Assembly: GCA_945907225.1 (NCBI GenBank)
Contig: CAMDSN010000121.1
Coordinates: 1-5,265, forward strand
Direction of reading: 5' to 3'
Length of the DNA: 5,265 bases
DNA from: Flavobacterium psychrophilum
GTDB lineage: Bacteria > Bacteroidota > Bacteroidia > Flavobacteriales > Flavobacteriaceae
Shown here: one piece after another, positions 1 to 5,265 of the stretch
Layout: each line of letters begins with the position of its first letter
How positions within the stretch are numbered: position 1 is the stretch's first letter
Program-made: the position numbers and the translations under genes
The notes under the pieces: generated by a model
What the model was told of the DNA's origin: nothing
Databases searched by the model: none
What the model saw: the letters and a program-made list of their open reading frames with translations, nothing else

Positions 1-2246
1 TCTTTTAAAACCACTTTTTCGGTTTGCCTTGCTACTTTGTAGATCGCATCAAATGTAGTGGAAATATCGACTAAAAGAGCTAAATCTCTCCTCACTTCCG
101 GATATTTCGGTATGTCAGTAAATTTAATTCTATTTTGAATAGATTTTAAAATCAAATTCCAATTAAAATCTGCGTAGAAAACTTCTTGTTTAATATCAAA
201 ATGTTTTAAGATGGATTTTTTAACACTTCCAAATTCAACTAAAGTATCATTTGCACTTGCTATAGAAATGCCCTCTGCAAATACATCTGCTTGAGTGGTT
301 CCATTTGTAAGATTATTTATTCCAAGCCGATTTAAAACAGCAGTAACGTAGCCTTTGAATAAAAAGAAGTCTGAATTTTTCTCAGCGTTTGTCCAGTTTT
401 CAGCTGTTCTTTTGCCTGTGAGAAATAAAGTTAGGTGTTTTGGCTCGTTGTATCCAGAGGGAAATTTATGATATGTCTTCCCGAATTCAAATAATTTTAA
501 ATCGGAGTTTTTTCTATTAATATTATAGGATACAGCCTCTAATCCTGAAAATAATAACGATTGGCGCATGGCTGACAAATCATTGCTTAATGGATTTAGC
601 ATGGTTACATTATACTCCTCTTTCAGTAGGTCTGATAATTTTACATAATCTGGTGTTGTAAGAGAATTGGACATCATCTCATGAAAGCCAAGTGAATTCA
701 TTTGTGATGCCACAATATTTTGTACTTTATGATCTTCATGTCGGGTTGTGTTTGAAATTGTAGCATTTAATTTCATAGAAAATTCAATATTGTTGTATCC
801 GTATACCCTAAGTATTTCTTCAATTACATCTACTTCTCTTTGAACATCAACTCTGTAGGAAGGGATAATTAAGCCCAAACCAGCATCGGAAACGCTATTT
901 ACTTTTATATCTAAAGACGCTAAAATTTTCTTTATGGTTTCTTTTGGTAAAGCTTGCCCAATTAATTTGGCTGTTTTTTCAAAACTTAAGAAAACGGCAA
1001 AATCTTCAATTTGTTTTGGATAAATATCTATTAGATCTGAGGTGATTTCTCCTCCTGCTACTTCTTTAATTAACAAAGCGGCTCGTTTTAGTGCAAATTC
1101 AGTAATGTTAGGGTCAATACCTCTTTCAAATCGGAACGAAGCATCTGTATTTAAAGCGTGTCTTTTTGCTGATTTTCTAATACTTACCGGATTGAAATAG
1201 GCGCTTTCCAAGAAAATAGCGGTAGTTGCCTCTGTTACGCCCGAATTTTTCCCTCCAAAAATACCTGCTAGACAAAGCGGACCGTTATCATCGCAAATCA
1301 TTAAATCTTCCTCATGTAAAGTTCGCTCTACCTCATCTAAAGTAATAAATTTGGTTCCAGATTGGACTGTCTTTACTGTGATTTTACCACTAATTTTTGC
1401 TACATCAAAGGCATGTAAAGGTTGACCTAAATCATGTAAAATATAATTTGTTATATCTACGATATTATTTTTTGGGGTGATCCCAATAGCTCTCAATCGG
1501 TTCTTTATCCAGGCAGGAGATTCTTTTACAGTAATTCCAGAGATCGTAATTCCACAATATCTAGGTGCTAATTTATCGTTTTTAACATCAACATCTATTT
1601 TGGTGGCTCTGTTGTCAATTCGGAATTTACTCACCGTTGGGGTAATTAATTCTACACTAATATTTTTTTGGAGTAATCCTGCTCTTAAATCTCGAGCAAC
1701 ACCATAATGTGACATTGCATCGGCTCTGTTTGGAGTTAAACCAATTTCAAAAATTTCATCGTTTTCTATATTAAACACTTCAGCAGCAGACGTCCCTGGT
1801 TTTAGTTTGCTATCTAATATCATTATTCCGTCATGACTAGTACCTAAGCTTAATTCATCTTCAGCGCAAATCATCCCAAAACTATCTTGCCCACGTATTT
1901 TACCTTTCTTTATTTCAAAGGCAACCCCTTCTTTGTCAAACAATTTTGTGCCAATTGTAGCTACGGGCACTTTTTGTCCTTTGGCTACATTGGAAGCGCC
2001 ACATACAATTTGTACAGGTGTTTCACCACCCAAATCAACAGAAGTAATACTAAGTCTATCGGCATCAGGATGTTTTTCACAGGATAGGACATGACCCACA
2101 ACAACTCCTTCTAGTCCCCCACGAACAGTTTGGTAGTTGGAAACAACTTCAACTTCCAAACCTAAATCTGTGAGTAGCGAAGCAGTATCTTCCGATTGTA
2201 AGTCTATTTTAATAAATTGCTTTAACCAATTGTATGAAATCTTCAT
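1..2246 (-). CDS. pheT: Phenylalanine--tRNA ligase beta subunit (PheT), 3' end cut by the window edge
   Basis: This is the beta chain of the cytoplasmic alpha2-beta2 synthetase that attaches phenylalanine to tRNA-Phe. The alpha chain (PheS) carries the aminoacylation site; beta supplies tRNA binding and proofreading of mischarged Tyr-tRNA. My translation is open for 748 codons, starting MKISYNWLKQFI. Visible in order: an EMAP-like tRNA-binding OB fold (about 40-150, with HPDADRL and CGASNV at 82-87), GMICAEDELSLG (124-135) and TPNRAD (171-176). The B3/B4 editing domain (about 210-390) has HAFD at 278-281, GGKNSGVTE at 331-339 and LESAYF at 346-351. FRFERGID follows at 371-378. The B5 domain carries D467, D473, E476 and E477, matching the family's Mg-binding spacing. 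The FDX-ACB domain begins near 709 (FTDIPKYPEVRRDLA). The family is about 800 residues, so roughly 50-60 are missing. The ATG fits the usual family N-terminus and lies 25 bases after a promoter-like element. pheS is not adjacent. Confidence 0.97.
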   Translation of the reverse strand, partial: MKISYNWLKQFIKIDLQSEDTASLLTDLGLEVEVVSNYQTVRGGLEGVVVGHVLSCEKHPDADRLSITSVDLGGETPVQIVCGASNVAKGQKVPVATIGTKLFDKEGVAFEIKKGKIRGQDSFGMICAEDELSLGTSHDGIMILDSKLKPGTSAAEVFNIENDEIFEIGLTPNRADAMSHYGVARDLRAGLLQKNISVELITPTVSKFRIDNRATKIDVDVKNDKLAPRYCGITISGITVKESPAWIKNRLRAIGITPKNNIVDITNYILHDLGQPLHAFDVAKISGKITVKTVQSGTKFITLDEVERTLHEEDLMICDDNGPLCLAGIFGGKNSGVTEATTAIFLESAYFNPVSIRKSAKRHALNTDASFRFERGIDPNITEFALKRAALLIKEVAGGEITSDLIDIYPKQIEDFAVFLSFEKTAKLIGQALPKETIKKILASLDIKVNSVSDAGLGLIIPSYRVDVQREVDVIEEILRVYGYNNIEFSMKLNATISNTTRHEDHKVQNIVASQMNSLGFHEMMSNSLTTPDYVKLSDLLKEEYNVTMLNPLSNDLSAMRQSLLFSGLEAVSYNINRKNSDLKLFEFGKTYHKFPSGYNEPKHLTLFLTGKRTAENWTNAEKNSDFFLFKGYVTAVLNRLGINNLTNGTTQADVFAEGISIASANDTLVEFGSVKKSILKHFDIKQEVFYADFNWNLILKSIQNRIKFTDIPKYPEVRRDLALLVDISTTFDAIYKVARQTEKVVLK

Positions 2247-2248
2247 TA

Positions 2249-2255
2249 TTTTCTT
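2249..2255 (-). promoter_or_regulatory. A-rich ribosome binding region of pheT
   Basis: The minus-strand bases just before the pheT ATG read AAGAAAA, followed by TA. There is no GGAGG-type Shine-Dalgarno sequence. A-rich, weak or absent Shine-Dalgarno sites are usual in Bacteroidota, so this supports the lineage call and does not argue against the start codon. Confidence 0.3.
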
Positions 2256-2271
2256 GCGATTTTTAAGTTTT

Positions 2272-2279
2272 CAAAGATA
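2272..2279 (-). promoter_or_regulatory. Candidate -7 promoter element for pheT (TATCTTTG)
   Basis: Read on the minus strand this is TATCTTTG, an exact match to the TAnnTTTG -7 consensus used by the Bacteroidota primary sigma factor. It ends 25 bases before the pheT ATG, so transcription would begin close to the gene with a leader of roughly 15-20 bases. The expected TTG of the -33 element is absent at the usual spacing; only a TTTT run (2301-2304) sits about 21 bases upstream. The short leader leaves no room for a T-box or attenuator downstream of this start. The assignment rests on the motif and its position only. Confidence 0.5.
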
Positions 2280-2365
2280 AAATTAATTAGGTAATTTATT
2301 AAAATTATTTTGAGTTGAAAGTGCACTATTTTTGTGTATTGGAATCAAGATTTCATCACATTACT

Positions 2366-2392
2366 TCTTGTTTTCTATTTTTATAAACAAGA
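2366..2392. repeat. 8-bp perfect inverted repeat with 11-base spacer, upstream of pheT
   Basis: The arms TCTTGTTT (2366-2373) and AAACAAGA (2385-2392) are exact reverse complements, separated by the AT-rich spacer TCTATTTTTAT. It lies between the channel gene and pheT, about 87 bases upstream of the candidate pheT -7 element. Neither strand has a T-tract straight after the second arm, so a classic intrinsic terminator is not supported. It could be a hairpin in the 3' end of the channel transcript, an operator-like site, or chance in AT-rich DNA. Confidence 0.35.
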
Positions 2393-2409
2393 GTTGGTTT
2401 AGCATGGAA

Positions 2410-2419
2410 AAGAATTCTT
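2410..2419. repeat. 10-bp perfect palindrome AAGAATTCTT
   Basis: This is a self-complementary 10-mer with no spacer, centred on GAATTC, in the intergenic stretch 30 to 39 bases past the stop codon of the channel gene. It could mark a dimeric protein binding site, but one short AT-rich palindrome is weak evidence, and I see no second copy in the intergenic region. Confidence 0.2.
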
Positions 2420-2427
2420 GATTTGAA

Positions 2428-2448
2428 TATTATTTTATTAGAATAATA
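2428..2448 (-). terminator. Weak AT-only hairpin directly after the channel gene
   Basis: TATTATT (2428-2434) and AATAATA (2442-2448) are exact reverse complements around a 7-base loop, beginning immediately after the TAG stop of the bestrophin gene at 2449. An overlapping alternative stem pairs TATTTTA (2431-2437) with TAAAATA (2450-2456) and would include the stop codon. The stems contain only A-T pairs and no clean T-tract follows on the minus strand, so any termination here would be weak. The position at the end of the recG-channel unit is the main argument for it. Confidence 0.25.
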
Positions 2449-3312
2449 CTAAAATAATTCCTCTACGTGTTTCTTAATGCTCTCTGATATTTTCTTTGTA
2501 GGTAAATCATTGACATCGCCGCCAAAAGGATCTTCGATTTCTTCGGCAATCAATTCTAAACTTGCCAAAACATAAAAGATAAAAACTACTACAGGTGCGA
2601 CATAATAGCCCAAACTAAAAGAATAACCAAAAGGTAAAGTCATCACATAAAAGAAAATAAATTTCTTAATAAATGCGCTGTAAGAATAGGGAATTGGCGT
2701 GTTTTTGATTCGCTCGCAAGCGCCACAAACTTCGGTAAACGATTGAATTTCGGCATTTAAAATGATTAATTGGTCACCCGTTATTTTTTTGGCAACATAC
2801 AATTCATTTATTTTTTGAAACATCAACATTGCGACTTGATTAGGTTTATGTTTGTGATGGTCGATTTCCAAATCTAAATCATCAAAAAGTTGTTTGGCTG
2901 TATCTTCATTTTTTAAATGTTTTTGCAATACATTAGCATAACTCGGAATGACTTTTCTAAAAAACTTTTTATCATTTTCATCTTCCAAAATAGCTGATAA
3001 TTTTATGGAAAAATTACGGCTGTTGTTAACCAAACTTCCCCAGAGTTTTCGTCCTTCCCACCAACGGTCATATGCAGTATTGGTTCTGAAAACCAACAAT
3101 AACGAAATGACGAAACCTAACATTCCGTGCATAATAGTTATGTTTTTAACATAGCTATTTTCGGCTAATTTCCAATATTCCACTTCAGCATAACCAATAA
3201 GCGCTGCATAAACTCCAATCGCAAACATTATTGGAAGCAATGTTCTAAAGGTATCCGCTTTGTGAAAACGGAAAATAAAGGTAAACCAGTCTTTAGTGTT
3301 GTAAGATATCAT
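2449..3312 (-). CDS. Bestrophin-family ion channel protein (bacterial bestrophin / YneE-like)
   Basis: A complete 287-residue inner-membrane protein, typical in length for bacterial bestrophins, which form pentameric channels. The family signature is clear: FRTNTAYDRWWEGRKLWG (75-92) after the second membrane helix, and EEIEDPFGGDVNDLP (257-271) after the last. Hydrophobic segments lie at about 22-42, 58-75, 217-238 and 239-256, with a long soluble helical region between (about 95-210). This matches the family's four-helix topology. The ATG gives the expected short N-terminus MISYNTKDWF before helix 1, and no upstream start fits better. It begins 18 bases after the recG stop, so co-transcription with recG is likely; the upstream bases are A-rich with no strong Shine-Dalgarno. 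Ion preference cannot be read from the sequence: animal bestrophins conduct chloride, whereas the characterised Klebsiella homologue is cation-selective. The physiological role in this lineage is unknown to me. Confidence 0.93.
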   Translation of the reverse strand: MISYNTKDWFTFIFRFHKADTFRTLLPIMFAIGVYAALIGYAEVEYWKLAENSYVKNITIMHGMLGFVISLLLVFRTNTAYDRWWEGRKLWGSLVNNSRNFSIKLSAILEDENDKKFFRKVIPSYANVLQKHLKNEDTAKQLFDDLDLEIDHHKHKPNQVAMLMFQKINELYVAKKITGDQLIILNAEIQSFTEVCGACERIKNTPIPYSYSAFIKKFIFFYVMTLPFGYSFSLGYYVAPVVVFIFYVLASLELIAEEIEDPFGGDVNDLPTKKISESIKKHVEELF

Positions 3313-3330
3313 TGTCTTGTTTTTTTATGT

Positions 3331-5265
3331 TTAACTAATATAATTCCAAATGTTCTTTTTTGCACTTAGTTCTATAAAAACTTTTTTTAGGTTTTGATGC
3401 TCTAAATAATTCATGTAAGGGTCTAATTTTAATAATCGTGTGGCATAATAACGCGCAGTCAAAAGTATATCTTTATCTTTAACCAAATCGGCAATTTGAA
3501 GTTGTAAAATACCACTTTGTTGTTTTCCCATTAAATCTCCAGGCCCCCTAAGCTTTAAATCTACTTCCGCTATTTCAAATCCATCATTAGTGCGGCACAT
3601 AGTTTCTAGTCTTGTATTGCTGTCATTTGATAATTTAAAGGAGGTCATTAATATGCAATAGCTTTGATCTGCGCCTCGTCCAACTCTTCCTCTTAGTTGA
3701 TGAAGTTGAGACAAACCAAAACGTTCAGCACTTTCAATTATCATTACACTCGCATTAGGGATGTTGACTCCAACTTCAATTACTGTGGTGGCCACCATAA
3801 TATTTGTTTTTCCTTCAGCAAACCGTCTCATTTCCGATTGCTTATCTGCAGGTTTCATTTTGCCATGAACTATAGAAATGCTGTATTGCGGTAATGGAAA
3901 ATCCCTTGAAATACTTTCATATCCATCCATTAAATCTTTGTAATCCATAGTTTCACTCTCTTGGATTAGCGGATAAACAATATATATTTGACGGCCTTTT
4001 TCAATCTCATCTTTAATAAATTTCCATACCTTCAAACGATTGCTATCATAACGATGAACCGTTTGAATTGGTTTTCTTCCTGGAGGTAGTTCATCTATTA
4101 CCGAAATGTCTAAATCCCCATACAAACTCATCGCTAAGGTCCTCGGAATTGGAGTTGCGGTCATGACCAATATATGTGGAGGAATCGCTCCGCCCCCTTT
4201 TTGCCACAATTTACTCCTTTGTTCTACACCAAAACGATGTTGTTCGTCAATAATTGCTAAACCCAAATTCTTAAATTGTACTTTATCTTCAAGTAAGGCA
4301 TGTGTCCCAATTAGGATATGTAAACTGCCATTTTCTAATGCTTCATGAATTATTCTTCTTTCGCTGATTTTAGTTGAACCAGTTAGAATTTTAATATTTA
4401 TATTTAAGTCTTTAGCTAATTCCGTCAAACCGTTATAATGTTGGTTTGCCAAAATTTCAGTAGGTGCCATTAAGCAACTTTGAAAGCCGTTATCCAAGGC
4501 AATTAACATAGCCATAAGAGCCACAATAGTTTTTCCCGAGCCAACATCTCCTTGTAAAAGTCGATTCATTTGCGCATTATTGCCCATGTCATTTCGAATT
4601 TCTTTAAGCACTTTTTTTTGTGCATTGGTTAACTCAAATGGCAAATGATTTTTGAAGAAATTATTAAAGTTATCACCAACAATAGTAAAAGGATGCCCTT
4701 TTATTTTTTGTTTTCTTACCTGATTGTTATTGATTAGTTGGAGTTGTATGAAAAATAATTCTTCAAACTTTAATCGGAATTGAGCCTTAGCTAAAAGTTC
4801 CTGGCTTTTTGGAAAATGGATATTAAATAAGGCTACATTTTTTGAAATCAATTTTAATTCATCCAATATGCTTGCTGGTAATGTTTCAATAAATGCGATT
4901 TGTGTTTCTATAAATAATTGTTGCATTATTTTATTGATAACACGATTAGAAATGCCGCGATTAACAAGTGTTTCGGTAGAAGGATAAACGGGTTGCATTG
5001 CAGACCTGAGATTTTGTTCATGCTCGGCAAATAATTCCATTTCAGGATGTGCCATGTTAAAAGCATTCCCAAAGTAACTTACCTTCCCAAATATGACATA
5101 AGCTGTATTAAGTTTCAAACTTTCGCGAATCCATTTATGACCTTGAAACCAAACTAATTCTATTTCTCCGGTTTCATCCCTAAAAGTGGCAACTAAACGT
5201 TTTTTTGCTTTTCCAAACTCAACGGTTTTTATATGAACAATCTTACCAATTATTTGAACTTCGCT
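3331..5265 (-). CDS. recG: ATP-dependent DNA helicase RecG, 5' end cut by the window edge
   Basis: RecG is a cytosolic superfamily 2 translocase that remodels stalled forks and branch-migrates Holliday junctions and R-loops. The frame is open from the right edge to TAA at 3331, giving 644 residues; the family is about 700, so roughly 55-60 N-terminal residues are missing. Counting visible residues, the wedge OB domain comes first (GKAKKRLVATF at 18-28, IELVWFQGHKWI at 35-46). Then come YPSTETL (94-100), a Q-motif-like LPFELTNAQKKVLKEI (208-223) and Walker A GDVGSGKT (239-246). APTEILANQH is at 267-276, DEQH at 340-343, TATP at 369-372, ATTVIEVGVNIPNA at 492-505, QLHQLRGRVGR at 520-530 and LRGPGDLMGKQQSG at 572-585. 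All helicase motifs look intact. The TTG at 5118 is not the start: in-frame wedge sequence continues another 49 codons to the edge. The next gene follows after 18 bases. There is no pairing with spoT or dinG-type neighbours inside the window. Confidence 0.97.
   Translation of the reverse strand, partial: SEVQIIGKIVHIKTVEFGKAKKRLVATFRDETGEIELVWFQGHKWIRESLKLNTAYVIFGKVSYFGNAFNMAHPEMELFAEHEQNLRSAMQPVYPSTETLVNRGISNRVINKIMQQLFIETQIAFIETLPASILDELKLISKNVALFNIHFPKSQELLAKAQFRLKFEELFFIQLQLINNNQVRKQKIKGHPFTIVGDNFNNFFKNHLPFELTNAQKKVLKEIRNDMGNNAQMNRLLQGDVGSGKTIVALMAMLIALDNGFQSCLMAPTEILANQHYNGLTELAKDLNINIKILTGSTKISERRIIHEALENGSLHILIGTHALLEDKVQFKNLGLAIIDEQHRFGVEQRSKLWQKGGGAIPPHILVMTATPIPRTLAMSLYGDLDISVIDELPPGRKPIQTVHRYDSNRLKVWKFIKDEIEKGRQIYIVYPLIQESETMDYKDLMDGYESISRDFPLPQYSISIVHGKMKPADKQSEMRRFAEGKTNIMVATTVIEVGVNIPNASVMIIESAERFGLSQLHQLRGRVGRGADQSYCILMTSFKLSNDSNTRLETMCRTNDGFEIAEVDLKLRGPGDLMGKQQSGILQLQIADLVKDKDILLTARYYATRLLKLDPYMNYLEHQNLKKVFIELSAKKNIWNYIS

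Noticed and set aside
1477..2087. Plus-strand open frames at 1477-1707 and 1887-2087
   Set aside because: They lie antisense within pheT, whose frame is continuous and fully conserved in motif content. Their translations show no recognisable domain.
2247..2448. A small gene in the 202-base intergenic region
   Set aside because: The only short frames (for example a 14-codon ATG frame on the minus strand) have no ribosome binding site and no recognisable content.
2247..2448. A T-box riboswitch or Phe-rich leader peptide controlling pheT
   Set aside because: There is no T-box-like conserved sequence or run of Phe codons in a short frame, and the candidate promoter leaves too short a leader. 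T-boxes are chiefly a feature of Firmicutes and relatives.
3347..3354. A promoter for the channel gene inside the end of recG (minus-strand AACATTTG)
   Set aside because: It differs from TAnnTTTG at the first base, has no TTG at the right spacing, and falls in coding sequence. The 18-base gap makes read-through from recG the simpler explanation.
2948..4348. Plus-strand open frames at 2948-3154, 3697-3894 and 4106-4348
   Set aside because: They are antisense shadows of the bestrophin and recG genes, with no family features and no ribosome binding site that I can support.
3331..5118. A 595-residue RecG starting at the TTG codon at 5118
   Set aside because: The TTG encodes an internal leucine. 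In-frame sequence upstream to the window edge encodes recognisable RecG wedge-domain residues, so the gene is cut by the window and not naturally short.
1..5265. Mobile element, CRISPR array, toxin-antitoxin or defence system
   Set aside because: I saw no transposase or integrase-like protein, no spaced direct repeats and no compositional break. Nearly all the sequence is accounted for by three housekeeping-type genes.

Overview
The window looks like an ordinary chromosomal segment from an AT-rich member of the Bacteroidota, most likely the Flavobacteriaceae. Three things suggest this: low GC throughout; the residue style of the three proteins (rich in K, N, I, with many AAA, AAT and TTA codons); and a TAnnTTTG-type promoter element with A-rich rather than GGAGG-type ribosome binding sites. 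The genus cannot be fixed from the sequence alone.

All three genes lie on the minus strand and are transcribed from right to left. From 5265 to 3331 is recG, the ATP-dependent branch-migration helicase; its N-terminus lies beyond the right edge. Eighteen bases later, from 3312 to 2449, comes a complete bestrophin-family ion channel gene, probably read from the same transcript. A 202-base intergenic stretch (2247-2448) follows. It holds an AT-only hairpin just after the channel gene, an 8-bp inverted repeat, a 10-bp palindrome and a good candidate promoter -7 element. From 2246 to the left edge is pheT, the phenylalanyl-tRNA synthetase beta chain, missing only about its last 50-60 residues.

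The genes serve unrelated processes: DNA repair and fork rescue, membrane ion flux, and tRNA charging. No functional coupling is evident beyond likely co-transcription of recG with the channel gene. I translated pheT by hand across the whole window, and read recG through to the right edge; neither shows a frameshift or internal stop, and their key motifs are intact. I see no mobile element, CRISPR array, RNA gene or defence cassette, and no sign of a new system. The findings are therefore modest.
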